Source: Paragordius varius (taxonomy: Eukaryota > Nematomorpha). From it: a stretch of DNA of 64,000 nucleotides. The notes below the pieces were generated by a model that ran no database searches, was not told where the DNA came from, and saw only the letters and a list, made by a program, of their open reading frames with translations. Within the stretch, counting starts at the first letter, position 1; every line of letters begins with the position of its first letter. The translations under genes were made by a program, and so were the position numbers. This document shows, piece by piece, positions 16,101 to 27,312 of this stretch. Where the stretch lies: NCBI GenBank assembly GCA_964247055.1, contig OZ176054.1, positions 5,146,001 through 5,210,000 of the forward strand. The letters run 5' to 3'.

Positions 16101-19100
16101 TCCATAAATATTTATTGTTTGACGAAAATTTTAAACATTAAATGTTATAATCTTTAGAAACATACCGGAACATCGCTATTTTACCTTTTCAAAGCACTAA
16201 AGTTTCAAATAGGTAAAGGACCTATTGATGCAGTTACCCATGAGGCCAGATATGCCTTATCAGATGATTATCTTTTAGCCGATAAAGTGGATTATAAAAT
16301 TTTGGTAAGGGTATAGTTTTATTTTTGATTACAATTTTAATCCCGCAAAATATGCTATGGCATAATGAATAATCGTTGTTCTATTTTCAAAATTTATAGT
16401 CAGTAAATGTCATATATTACGAAATTGGCACATCCAATCCACAAAACATAATATGTAAAATCAATGATTGCGACACAATTAATCAAGTCAAAGAAAAAAT
16501 CTTAGATACCATCTACAAAAATATGCCATACAGTTTCAGACCATCAAAGAACTTGTTTGAAATTGGTAATTTGTCTAATCAAAATTTTAATTTCAAGATG
16601 CATATTAATCCTCATTAATCAATAAGTTCAATAACTTTTTTTTTCATTTAGTTTGGAGTCATGGACGTTATGGACCCATAATTCTTGAAGATGAGGACTC
16701 TACGTCGGAAATTACAGAGGCTGGATCGACCGGAAAATTGCTTCGTTTAAACACTATAAAACATTACCGTATAAATGAAGGGACAACCCTATATTTCAGA
16801 CCTATTATTCATGATGTCCATCATAATTATGAAACGATAAAGAGTAAAAGATATATGACAACAAATCCACCCAATACCAATTTTTTGTATGATGATGGAT
16901 TGGCATCAATATTAAGTTCTAGCGTAATGCCTCCTGAAATAGAGTTTATACAAAGGGCACAACTGCAACATATCAATTCAAGGAGAACAATGGATAAACA
17001 TGCGATTATGGATTATACGCCTGAAAGTGGACGAAAAAATATGTTTGGTAATATGAATAGTCCGGGGACTAATAAATTATTCTCGAGTCTTAAAAAGCAT
17101 GTTCAGTATCCTTCATTCAAAAAGAAGGTATTATATGGTGGCCACAATGTTGCGGATGAATCATTACAATTTAATCAACAAAGCATGAATCGGAACAAGA
17201 GTAAAAAATCTCAATTTTTCACTTCACTTGACCCAGAAAAGATTATGAAATGGCATTTGGTATATTTTTTAAATTTATATATAAAACGTAAAAAACTCCC
17301 TTGGAGTAATACATTTTGTTAATTTTTATCTATTATATGAATGATATCTAATTTTGGTGTTTTTATTATTAAAGGTATATCCCAAGGGCGGAGAACCAAA
17401 TAAATCCTGGGATTGTCCAAAGATTATTGCTGAAGTTTTTCTCACTAGACTTTTGTCAACTAAGGTAACAATATAATTTATATGTTTTAAAAAATATTTC
17501 AATATAAATTATTTAAATTTACATTAAAATATAATGTATGCAGGGAACTGTACAAAAATTTGTGGATGATTTGTTTACATCCGTATTTAGCCTTGAAAAC
17601 GATTTACCTCCATTTGTTAAATATCTCTTTGATTTTTTGGATAATCAAGCACACCAATATTTTCCTAATGATCCTAACCTATCCCATACTTGGAAAAATA
17701 ATTGGTATATTATTGAAAAATTGTCGTTTTAAAACGTATTTTTTCCCCTAAAAATTACATTGTTTAAATGGCTAATTTGGATAAAAAATATTCATTTATA
17801 GTCTACCGCTAAGGTTTTGGATTAATGTCATAAAAAATCCTGATTTCATTTTTGATGTTTGGAAAACGCCTACAATTGATTCATCCCTTTCGGTAATTGC
17901 TCAAACGTTCATGGATTCTTGTTCTTTGTCTGAGCACAAACTTGGAAAGGTATGCTACATTCAATAAAATTTCACTTTTTTAGAAAAACACAAATTTTTT
18001 GCATTTTCATAATTTATACAATTTGTATATGTTTGATCATATAGGATTCACCATCCAACAAATTGCTGTATGCCAAAGATATTCCCAATTATAAAAAAAT
18101 GCTAGTGAGATTTTACGACGATCTCCAAAATTTACCCAAAGTTAGCGATCTCAGACTCAAAGAATCCCTAAAAGAGAATGAGGTTATATTCATATATACC
18201 ATTTACACTTCAAATTCACTCATGAACAATTCAGATTCACCCTCGAACAATTCGAATTCACTCTAAAATAAATTATGTTTCTTAAGATTAAAAATTGCTA
18301 TATTTTTTGTTAAAAAATATAATTTTGTTTAAAATTAAAATAATACTGGAAAAATAATAAACTAAGCCATAAAGATATAGGAGTATTATTAGCCTGAAAA
18401 AACATGATTTATTGGGGTGAATTTGACAAGGGTGAATTAGAATTGTTGATATACCATAAAAATATTTTCTTTAATTAGTGTACAATGATAATTACTAACA
18501 TATGAATAACACTCTTTATATGATATCAAATAGAACTTTGCCAACAGCGACGTAAATAAACCATTGGTTTACAATCACATAATGTCATATATGCTAAAGT
18601 ATCGTACAGAAATTGTGGAATATCTCGATTCCAACCAGGCCAGTTCATCGAAAAATCTCCCCCATTCTTTCTACACATGCTGTGAAATGTTTGGTAACCC
18701 AAATCCATCAAATCAAATGGATTGTTTGTATGGAGAAGCAGTTAATAAAAATGCATCTAAAAACAGTAAGCTACACATAAAAAATGAGTTTACGGAAGAG
18801 GATTCCATAAAACTTTTACCCAATGTTGTCAATTCAATCCTTCCTACACCCATGATATATCAACCTTATCATATGGTGGAAAGCAATAATAATAATTTAC
18901 CAGTCAACAATAATGATAATGTGCCTGGTAATTTGTTGTATGATACCATCGAAAAATTTAGTTACATCATGACTAATCGGGGTTATACTCTTTTACCCTC
19001 AATAAATGCCAATAGCAATGCTAGTAATGCTATATCTAATAATACCACGCATTTTAAAAATGATTCTTACAATCATTTACCCGCTTTATATCGTGGTAAC

Positions 19101-19268
19101 GGAGAAGTTAATCAACAACCATATGGGTTAACTGGAGACTTAACCACAAAAAGAGTACGAGAGTTACAGCAATATAGACAAAATCCTCAGTTTATGAGGA
19201 TGAATAATACTGATAACAAACAATTTATACATGTTTCAACTTATCCGCCTAGACCTGAGATTTTTTAA
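6279..19268 (+). CDS. Plexin, semaphorin receptor (complete, about 27 exons)
   Basis: Single-pass receptor for semaphorins that acts in axon guidance and cell adhesion through a cytoplasmic GAP for Rap/Ras GTPases. The start is the ATG at 6279, which opens a hydrophobic signal peptide ([15 protein letters not shown]). Exons read by eye: 6279-7637, 9678-9869, 9976-10104, 10353-10441, 10525-10651, 10755-10921, 11001-11201, 11287-11523, 11818-12219, 12312-12455, 12662-12780, 12897-13036, 13105-13329, 13421-13526, 13606-13728, 13957-14292, 14388-14665, 15117-15281, 15359-16077, 16159-16305, 16400-16564, 16652-17259, 17375-17464, 17543-17702, 17802-17950, 18045-18181, 18532-19268. Phases match where I checked them. 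The protein is about 2480 residues against roughly 1900 for typical plexins; the excess is cytoplasmic N-rich inserts. I did not try to separate plexin A from B, so no symbol is given. Confidence 0.95.
10353..14292 (+). other. Plexin: PSI and IPT repeat exons
   Basis: The first PSI cysteine knot spans exons 10353-10441 and 10525-10651 ([19 protein letters not shown], then CTLRSECQR). A second lies at 11001-11201 ([17 protein letters not shown]) and a third in 11818-12219 ([19 protein letters not shown]). IPT/TIG repeats follow, marked by the P..G..GGT.I.I.G motif: [15 protein letters not shown] at about 12320, [15 protein letters not shown] at about 12930 and [13 protein letters not shown] at about 13421. 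These form the rigid extracellular stalk of the receptor. Confidence 0.85.
14388..14665 (+). other. Plexin: transmembrane exon
   Basis: Residues [20 protein letters not shown] plus a few more form the single membrane helix. It is followed by basic residues and a helical juxtamembrane stretch ([15 protein letters not shown]), which corresponds to the coiled coil that controls plexin dimerisation. Confidence 0.9.
14721..14967. mobile_element. hAT-ended MITE in a plexin intron
   Basis: The left end reads CAGGGGTGTCCAAAACG and the right end, read on the other strand, CTGGCGGTATCCAAAACAAA. These are imperfect terminal inverted repeats of the hAT (Charlie-like) type. About 250 bases with no coding capacity lie between them. 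The flanking 8-mers (ataagtat and gtttttat) match only partly, so the copy is old. It lies wholly inside the intron between the transmembrane exon and the next plexin exon. Confidence 0.6.
15117..16305 (+). other. Plexin: first half of split RasGAP, with an N-rich insert
   Basis: Exon 15117-15281 carries [16 protein letters not shown], a plexin signature. Exon 15359-16077 should run straight into the GAP core but first encodes about 140 residues rich in Asn, Ser and Gln, then resumes with [16 protein letters not shown]. The GAP N-half ends in [15 protein letters not shown]; plexins that I recall have LRRTESVAEKML here. Exon 16159-16305 continues with [17 protein letters not shown], matching the plexin GPIDAITGEARYSLS block. 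Confidence 0.85.
16400..17259 (+). other. Plexin: Rho-GTPase binding domain and enlarged linker
   Basis: Exon 16400-16564 and the start of 16652-17259 match the ubiquitin-like RBD that binds Rac1/Rnd GTPases ([20 protein letters not shown] corresponds to the plexin [16 protein letters not shown]). The RBD ends around [21 protein letters not shown] long, poorly conserved linker of roughly 150 residues follows, up to MKWHLVYP, where the canonical plexin sequence (LWHLV) resumes. Confidence 0.85.
17375..18181 (+). other. Plexin: second half of split RasGAP
   Basis: Four short exons encode the most conserved part: [20 protein letters not shown], then [53 protein letters not shown] and [14 protein letters not shown]. 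The arginine in LPLRFW corresponds to the second GAP arginine of plexins and is intact. Confidence 0.95.
18532..19268 (+). other. Plexin: last exon with a long C-terminal tail
   Basis: The first about 35 residues ([19 protein letters not shown]) match the last helix of plexin GAP domains. Family members normally end soon after. This one runs on for about 200 residues rich in Asn, Gln, Ser and Tyr, to a TAA at 19266-19268, with no recognised domain. Confidence 0.8.
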
Positions 19269-19617
19269 TTTTTACTGTTATAAAAATATTTGGCATTTAT
19301 TAAGCGCTATATCATATATATATATATATAGGTAATGACATTTACACATGGCATTTATTTATTACTGTATTTAGTATTAATTATTAAATTAAAGTGCAAT
19401 ATAAATTTTATAATTTTCAAATACATACATGTATGAATATGTGATATCGACTAATTCCAAAAATCCCAATTTACAGATTTTAAATTTATTTAGCAATTTT
19501 TCTTGATAATACCTACGAAATATAAATTCTATCCTACCAATAAATGATTTATTTTTTGAAATTAAACTGAATCTTTACAACTTTTGTATATCATATCGCC
19601 CAATATTTATATATATA
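19269..19617. other. Plexin 3' flank
   Basis: No gene is seen. There is a TA run near 19313 and an AATAAA near 19540 that could serve as the plexin polyadenylation signal. Confidence 0.4.
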
Positions 19618-20164
19618 CTAGCGTAAATTTCGTGCTGCTATGCAGCCCAAGGAAGTCTTTCGGACTTCTGGGGGGCTATTTGAAAAAAGGGACAAATTAT
19701 TTAATAGCTATGATATCAGTGGAATTTTAAACGGTGCATTCATACTAATATATTGTTTACTTGGGCGAAAAATAGATTCAAAAAATTATTTTTGTGGACT
19801 TAATTTTTTTGAAAAAAAATGGCATTTTACGGAGGGAGCGGGTAAAAAGAGGGCCTAAATTAAAAAAGCGAGCCGACTATGTTCGGCGAAATCGAAAATA
19901 AGTAAAGGGAAATCATATTGGAAATCGAATGGTCCAACACGTTTTCCGGAATTGTCTCAAAGACCCGATTTTTTGGATTTTTTTAAAAAACTCGTTTTTT
20001 ACACGGGGTGGGCCCGAACTGGGGGCTTAATTAAAAAGGGGGGAAGCTATGTCGAGGCATTCATTAATGATTATATTTTTTCGACATTTGGATTTGGATG
20101 GGTCTACCGGTTCTCCGGATACAGATCATAAAGCCAGCATTTTCCATTTTTATAAATATATAGA
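19618..20164 (-). mobile_element. Non-autonomous Helitron, short copy
   Basis: Read on the minus strand the element starts TCTATATATTTATAAAAATG and ends ACGCTAG. The start follows host A and the end precedes host T, the A|T target that Helitrons use. Two small palindromes lie upstream of the end (GCTGC..GCAGC and GAAGTC..GACTTC), as expected for the 3' terminator hairpin. No Rep/helicase is encoded. It is 547 bases and carries one copy of the internal unit that is tandem in the copies at 35.0 and 47.6 kb. The open frame at 19640-19858 is a by-product. Confidence 0.75.
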
Positions 20165-20220
20165 TTTTAAAATTTAATTTTAGCGGTAAAACATGAATTA
20201 TAAAAATTAGTGCTGTTTAG

Positions 20221-20590
20221 TCATTAAATTGATTTTTATGAAACCCTAAGCGCTATACTTTAAATTTACGGTTAAACCTAGTGTTAATTTTTATTTTAAA
20301 ATTTTCAGTTTATTTACAATAAATGTCAAATAAATTTAATTTAAATTCGTATAAACGACTGCATTCATACCTAAATTCAAAGTTGAATATATATGTACGA
20401 AATTATGTGAAAACCCCAAGTCAAATAGTTGTGTCGTACTGATAATGCTAACAAGTAGGAAACTAGTCTGCGATTTCTATTGACGATGGGATACAGATAT
20501 CATTTAGTATTTTCACAATTAATTTTCATATATTTTTCAGTTTAATTTTGCTTTACACCATTGTTTTACGGATTTTAAAATGTAAGGCGT
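20221..20590. mobile_element. Diverged copy of the fold-back element
   Basis: It contains the blocks AAACTAGTCTGCGAT and GTCGTACTGATAATGCTAACA and ends in CGGATTTTAAAA, all shared with the better-preserved inverted-repeat element at 54765-55193. One arm is degraded. Confidence 0.5.
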
Positions 20591-21632
20591 TCAAAAAGTT
20601 GTAACTCAAAAAAACAAATGGGTGGTAGACATATTATATCAAGCCTCATTAATTATTCAATAAAGGGGGTGTTTATTTAAAATTTAAATCTACACTTCAC
20701 CCTACGGTAGAAACGCAAAAAATTTATCAGAAAAGGTCGACTTAATTCTATTATTATCTATTTGTATTTAATAATGTTATGCCCACACAATATAATGATA
20801 CGTTTTCTTACTAACTCCTGAGTTTGCAATTGGTTACAACAGCTTTTCATTATAAAAACGTGGAGGCCTATTAAAGTTTTTGGCTGTTCATAAATTATTC
20901 TGCGTAGGTATAGCATAAACGAAAACTTTACCATTGGATAATTTTGGCAGTCGTATAAAACCCTTTCTACGATAGAGGTATTAAGAACCAAAAATTCCAT
21001 ATTTAAAAGGATGTATTAAAATTTACACTGTTATCTTTGAGAAAACTTTTCAAAACCGTGAGCATATGGTGGAAAATTTTTATCATTTATAAATGCTCCG
21101 ATTTTAGTCACTACACCTTAGTTAATCCTCATCTCCCGAGAATATAGGGGTTTAAAAATCCTAATAACTGTTTTTGTTAATTTCTGGTGCCCCAACCAAA
21201 CAAAAAATATTTTAGTTTATTACGAATGCAACGAGCATAAGCAGACCTTTTTTTTAAAATAGACCATAATAGACAGGTTCTTCCCCATACATTTAAAATA
21301 TTTACCATAAATAAAATTTTGTAAAGATATGTCAAAATTATGAGACTATAATCAATTATGGTTTTGGAATCCAAGCATAAAAGCAAAATGATCCTAGCAT
21401 TTCGATTAGTCGTTGGGTAGATTTCCACACTCTCTCGATCGGCCACCATATATAAATTAAGTGGCTTTGAAGCTCGCCTAAGTTATGGGACTATATGCCT
21501 TCAATTTGATAACTTTTCCGTTTAAATACAAATTTTTTTAGCAAGTGTCATTTTGGTTAGCCGCTGATAGGACCCCTACTATATAAAATACGCCACCAAA
21601 CATAAATTCGTCTTGATTGTGAACTATTAATA
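20591..21632. other. Unassigned intergenic sequence
   Basis: Frames on the minus strand at 20758-21000 and 21177-21449 stay open for 80-90 codons but match nothing I know and look like transposon debris or chance. No gene is supported. Confidence 0.4.
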
Positions 21633-21678
21633 CCAGGTGTACTCATAAGTTATTACTGGTTTAGGTAAGAGAAGACTT

Positions 21679-23597
21679 CAGTGGCGTACCGATCATTTGC
21701 GGCGCCCGGGGCATAAAACTCTTATGGCGCCCCCCTCCCTTTTTGGAAGCCAATGAAACAATTTCATTAAAAAATACAAACGTTGCAACCTAAACATAGA
21801 TAAGACAGCACAGTCATATCCATTTTAAATCTATAAAATATATATACACTAATTTATTTATATTCAAATACATACATGTAGATATTCTAATAAATTCTAT
21901 AATACGAAAATTATATATATAATAATACCCTTAGATATCATTGGGATCTACAATTTGATAACTGAATATTATCCATATTTAGATTTTCTAAAATTACCTT
22001 TTCAATTGACATTGCATTTTGTTGAATAATTGAAATAAACCCAAAAAGGATTTTTTGTGACAACACTTTCTTTTTCTCATAAATAAACACATACTTGACA
22101 ACGTGAGAAATTTTCTCTCAGTGAGATATATCTGGCGTTGAATCAAATATAAGTCCATAATATTTACTTTTTTTGTGCCATCGATCAATTTAGCTTTAAC
22201 TCTTGAAGTTAAAAGGTGTATAAACTTGTTTTGAATTTTGGATGAAACATAGGATAAAGTGTTAGGAGATTCAATGTTTCTCATGTGTTCTCCCATTATT
22301 AGGTCAAACTAAAACTGACCTACAAGTTTTAGTAAAGATAAGAGGTTTCCAGGTTTTGCTGCTGAGTCATCTAGATACATTAAACTTTTCAACATGTCCT
22401 CGAAAAGGGAGATTTTGGGTGATTAAAATATTTCGCCATCGATCCTCTTCCGATTGTATGTGAGCCTCTCTAACAGAAATTCCTGTTTTATTTATCAATC
22501 TTCTTTCTGCCTCTTTGCAAGTATTAAATGCTTTCCGATCATTGAGGCTATTTTCAGGATGGATTAATTTATCTTTTTTCCCCCCATTTATTAAAAGATG
22601 ATGATGAGGAATAGATAAATAAAAAATTTGGCAACAAAAACAATACGCAGATCTGTTCTTTGGTGAATATAAAAGCCAAGACCTCTCATCTTCAAATCCT
22701 TCTTTTTCACCACTTGTATTGAAAAACCAAGATTGGGACATTAAACGATGATTTTTTGTTTCAAAGAGAGTGCATTTATTTTATCCTTGAGATCCACGAA
22801 TAAACATTTCTGTGCGAAGTTGATTAGATATTACGGGAACTTTATTATTACTAAATTCAAAAAAGGCGACCTATAGGTATAGCCCTTGGAATTAATGGTA
22901 TATTTGTGGTTTTCTCTCTATCAATAACTAGGGTTTCAGGTGTTAAGTATTATTAAAAGGTACCGTTATTTGTGAGGCATTCATTTTTTCAATGTTATGG
23001 TCAGATATTTTTGGTAAATATGCATTTTATTTGCTTTATTCTCTTCCTATATTTTTCGTTTTTTATTTGTGTAACCGTTGAGTTGAGGCATTAATATCTG
23101 AGAAAATGAAAGTTATAAAAAATAGAATGCTATATTGATTATAAAAACCAACCTTGTTAGAGATGGAATGATCTTGGGGATTTAGATAAATAAAAATTGG
23201 GTTTTGAAATTAAATATGATTAAAATAAAAATGTAATTATAAATTATAAGAATAAGAGATAAGGTTTTGAACAGAGAGAAGTTAAAATAATTTAATTATA
23301 GGCAATAAAAGAATAAAAATATGTGCGTGATAAAAAAACGTTTTTTAAGCGAAAAAATAAGTTTCCACATGTTGAAGGGAATAACAGTTGTTTTTTTATA
23401 ATGTTTGCTCTTAATCTCATTTATATAATTTTTATATTATTTTAGGGATTATTGCTTAAATTGCTGAAAAATCTTACTTGAAAGTTGTTATTATTTTTGC
23501 ATAATTTAGATTTAATTAAAAAAAATCATTTTGGCGCCCCTAAATAACGGCGTCCGGGGCATGATGCACCCCCTTGCGTCCCCTCGGTACGCCACTG
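21679..23597 (-). mobile_element. hAT-type transposon (ZMYM/DUF4371 family), broken
   Basis: The terminal inverted repeats begin CAGTGGCGTACC at both ends and share a following GCGCCC/GGGGCAT block. Flanking 8-mers gaagactt and ggagacat agree at six of eight positions, the hAT target-duplication length. Inside on the minus strand, 22367-22741 encodes a TTF-zinc-finger-like segment (WLLYSPKNRSAYCFCCQIF). 21994-22296 encodes a DUF4371 piece (NTLSYVSSKIQNKFIHLL, ESFLGLFQLFNKM). The C-terminal dimerisation domain is missing, so this is an internally deleted, frameshifted relic. It sits inside the mariner and is therefore younger. Confidence 0.8.
21994..22741 (-). pseudogene. Transposase pseudogene with TTF-type zinc finger and DUF4371
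   Basis: Two open pieces (22367-22741, then 21994-22296) read in order on the minus strand, as expected for the N-terminal third of ZMYM1-like hAT transposases. The first has SWFFN..SWLLYSPKNRSAYCFCC and HPENSLNDRKAF. The second has the IQNKFIHLL...KAKLI and ESFLGLFQLF landmarks. Frame changes separate them. Confidence 0.75.
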
Positions 23598-25113
23598 GGA
23601 GACATCAGCACAAATATCGCAGACGAAAACGATACATTCCTGTTGCTTAATTTAGAATAAATAACGAACTCAAGAAGTTTAGTTCGCCAAAAACAAGTTT
23701 ATTAAAATCGGCACTTAAGAGCATCTTTGACATGCATTGCCATCAAAAGAATAAGGCTGTGAAGGTTATTTGCCGGCGGAAACATCTGAACATGCTCTAT
23801 CATTAATACATATGAAACATGGTTTTAAAATATTGAAAGTTGATATTTCATGTGAAAGAGGGTGGGCGCCTACCACACACAACTATGAGGACGCTAAAAG
23901 GAAAGAGTTATGGGATGAGGATCAACTCAAACTCTGCGGCAATTGACAGAAACACAAAAAACAATCGCTATCTCCGAGCAATGGGAAAATAAATCCGATT
24001 ATTGGTTTCAAACAATTATGAACGTAAAATCGAAAATCTCAAAGTCACTTGTAAAATCTGTTTAAACATCACGAAAGAAATCATTCTTGCATCCAAATGC
24101 GACGGTTGATAAAAAATGGCTTATTTTGTAGTGATTTTTACCTTGCCACCGGTACATTAATATGCATCGCTTCGGTCTGGTGAGACCAGAGCCATATTGT
24201 TTAATATAAACTTTTGCAGCCGGGTCTGACCGTTTTACACAGAGCTCACACCAACAAATGAAAACATGCATTATTCGAAACGATCGGGAAGGGCCAGAAA
24301 ACCGATTTGAGACTTGACAATATTCCATAATAAAACCAGTAAAAAAATTTTAATATCGATTTGGTGGGGAATACTTTTGAATTAACTGAATCCAGATTTG
24401 GCACCATCTATCTAATACAACTTTGTGTCAAAAATAATTTCGAAGGCGTGAAAATGGCTTGAATGTTTTTCCGCAAAAGACATGTAGTTTTTCTTGCAGG
24501 GCTTTTACATATTACCCCAGAGATGAGCGTTTGTAGAAGCCGATAAACAATATTTTATTTAAATTAATTTCCTTTAAAAATTTATACCAAAAACAGGTAA
24601 AAATATATGATTATGCCTATATCAGAATTTCATGACTAACGAGTAATTAAAATAATTAAATCAGCATTTTCACTAATAGCTATAAAACTCTTAAATTTAG
24701 CGGACTTTATGCTAAATAATTGTTTTGGTCGAATATATTATATACATTTAAAAGGCTAAACAATGTCATAATATTATTTTTGACAGAGCTCTGGAAATTA
24801 AAATCTGTGAAACCCGTCGAGATAGGCTATGAATATAAAAATATATAAAAGAGGATATCGGGAAATTTAATATATCCCCAGTATCAGAATCATTTATCAG
24901 TATTTTAATTATATTTGTTCGCCATAAAATAAAAATAAAACTAATTTGTGGCAAATATATGTCACGAAATATTTTTTTATAATATTTTAATGCTCTCACT
25001 AAGTATGCTTTAAGATACATAATTACGTTCGATCAAAATTTTGTTGAAATATGATTTTAAGCAAAGGATGCCATTAAAATAAGGGTTTTGATGTAATAAT
25101 AGATTATAATTTA

Positions 25114-25450
25114 CTAGCTGTATTCATACGTTCTTACCGGTTTAACGAAGAACTTCAGCAAAAAGTACGCGGACGATTGTTTTAATACACACCCCATTTT
25201 GTTAATGTAAAATTAAACCACAAACACCATATTCACCGAAAACTAGGGTCATACTTATATTATTCAGTATTGTCGAATTTTATGCCTGCAAAACAAATGT
25301 GACACGCATTGCCATCAGAAGAAAAGTCTGTTGAAAGTTATCGTTTTTTAGTAGAAACATATGGGGAACACGCTCTATCGGCATCAATGAGGTACACTCT
25401 CGCAGATCAGAACCAATATTTTTTAGTACGTTGGAAAATGGCTCTAAAAT
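25114..25450 (+). mobile_element. Second mariner 5' fragment
   Basis: The end CTAGCTGTATTCATACGTTC and the following TTACCGGTTT match the left end of the 21633 mariner. About 200 bases later GACACGCATTGCCATCAGAA and the ...ACGCTCTATC block match the same positions in that copy (GACATGCATTGCCATCAAAA). It is therefore a second, diverged copy of the same family, recognisable only over its 5' part. Confidence 0.6.
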
Positions 25451-26223
25451 GTTCTGCATAAGAGAATGAATTTTTATGGCACTGTATTCTAAACTTTGAA
25501 ATAAAATAATTGATTGATTTCCTCTCATACATTTTTTTACTAAATAATTGAAACGCATATGAACACACCTGGTAATCATCAATCCCGTCTTTTTGCATTT
25601 TTTAAAAACCAACTCCTCTAGACAGGTCTCGAAAATGGGTAACCTTTGGGAAAAATGACTGTTCTTTTGCGCTTTTTTATATATGTTACCAAAATTTATT
25701 TAGGATAATGTGTGCTTATTTGCGATTATTTAAAGGAAATCATAGTTTACATAATTCTTTTTGAACCCATAATCCCCAGAATTAAAAATAAATGAGATTC
25801 GTGACATATTCTACCAGAATTCACGCATTTCATCTGGATATTTTATGGCAGTTATAATTATATTTATTTATTGAGAAAAACTTCCATTAAAAAGCAAGAA
25901 AATTGTTTAATACAATCGTTTGCGCAAAACGCACGGTGTTTTTATTGAGCTGGCTAAAATTGATTTCTAATTTTCATCTTTTAGAAGGTCGTGGTTTGGT
26001 TTCAGTTTTAAGTTAAAAAAGCGAAATGGGTCTGAGGCTTGGAAATATGTTTTGTTGCTTAATTCATCCATGATAATAATGTTAAATCGAATTCTCTTGA
26101 TGATAGTGGAATATTGTTTACAACGACTAAAAATGGTTGCAAAGTTAAAAGTTTACCGGTTTCGCATAAATTATATTCCGTAGATAATCTGAAAAAAATA
26201 ATAGATAGCTAATATATTTATAG

Positions 26224-26500
26224 CAGGGGTGTCCAACACAAATGGCTTCGAGGGCAAATTCGGCTTAAAAAATTCGGGGGGCCGCTTTTAAAATTTTGGG
26301 CATTCATAAATAATTTATAAGATTTCAAACATAAGATTGCAAAATGCCAACGCAATATTACATTTTTTTCTGTTCTTAAGAATTGGAGGGACTTATTTAG
26401 AAATTTTTTAATTATCACTTTCTTTAATATTTTATGAGCATATTTTGCAAAAATTTTCAAATTTTTCGCGGGCTGCACATAAAGGCTGGGCTTCTATAGC
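26224..26500. mobile_element. hAT-ended MITE
   Basis: The left end CAGGGGTGTCCAACACAAAT and GGCTTCGAGGGC match the ends at 14721 and 56207. The right end carries a degraded GCGGGCTGCA..GGCTGGGC block. Flanking words atttatag and ttctatag are a plausible 8-base target duplication. No transposase is present. Confidence 0.5.
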
Positions 26501-27312
26501 ACAGTGTACGATAATTACTTTGCTAATGCAGAAAATATGGATGTATTTATCTGACATCCAATAGATATCGCAGAAATTCATATATTTGAGGTGAGTACAG
26601 GTAATTTAAAGTTTTTATATTTATTGCTATAATTGAAGATATCGAACAGAATGTTGCCTTCATTTGGTTTTTTTGAGCGATAATTTATTATTTTTTCAAA
26701 TAATTGAAAATTTTTCGTTTGTTATTAAATAATTCAAATTTGGAATATAACTCTATTGTGTTGTTTTCTATCAAAGTGAAAGTCGTTGTCGATTTAAAGC
26801 TTTTCGTAGGTAAAACATTGTGTTAACACATTTCATGCGTATAGCGATTCGGGGGAACATAAAAATTAAAAATATGATCCCATTACTAGTTATTGATCTA
26901 GTTTATTATTATTTTTGTTTTCGGTTATTGTTTTTTTCTACGATTTATTTTAATTTTTCTTGATTCACTGCAATTTAAGCATTTTTCAAAATTATATCCA
27001 ACAATAAAGTCCCCTCATTTGGGGTAATATACCTCAATCGTAATTTTAAATCTAGATATATATATGAAAATCTCAAAAGTTGACAAATAGAATAAAATTT
27101 AGGAGCAAAAAGGCTAAGTAAAAGGCGGTCACAAGAATGGTGCCAGTAGCAAGTTTATTTAAATTTTATAACGATAGAAATATTTGATTTAAATTAACCA
27201 AAATAATCATAAATTTTACAATCAAAATATAATTTACTGTAACGATATAAAGTAAAATTATAAATGTGTGATAACCAATATTGCACGACAAAATTCGATG
27301 AATTAAACTAAT
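26501..27312. other. HAND 3' flank, no gene seen
   Basis: AT-rich with no supported coding region. A minus-strand AATAAA near 27151 may be the HAND polyadenylation signal. Confidence 0.4.

Larger units (their letters stand above)
21633..24610 (+). mobile_element. mariner fossil, split by a hAT insertion
   Basis: The left terminal repeat CCAGGTGTACTCATAAGTTA follows a TA, as for Tc1/mariner. Past the hAT insertion, plus-strand frames give degraded mariner transposase: KELWDEDQLKL, AMGK, then a stretch resembling WWDQSGVVYYELLKPGET, and near the end NPDLAPS and a C-terminal FYILPQR..EADKQYF that corresponds to the mariner LPERW..DGKYF block. It has many stops and frame changes and is certainly inactive. 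The right end is not well defined. Confidence 0.7.

Noticed and set aside
19640-19858. Open frame of 72 codons at the Helitron terminus
   Set aside because: It covers the terminal palindromes and internal unit of a non-coding element, so it is a by-product.
20758-21449. Two minus-strand frames considered as a MULE or other transposase
   Set aside because: The resemblance was too weak and relied on shifting frames, so no family was assigned.
25280-25612. Minus-strand frames of 110 and 63 codons
   Set aside because: They lie antisense to a mariner 5' fragment, or extend into unassigned DNA, and show no domain.
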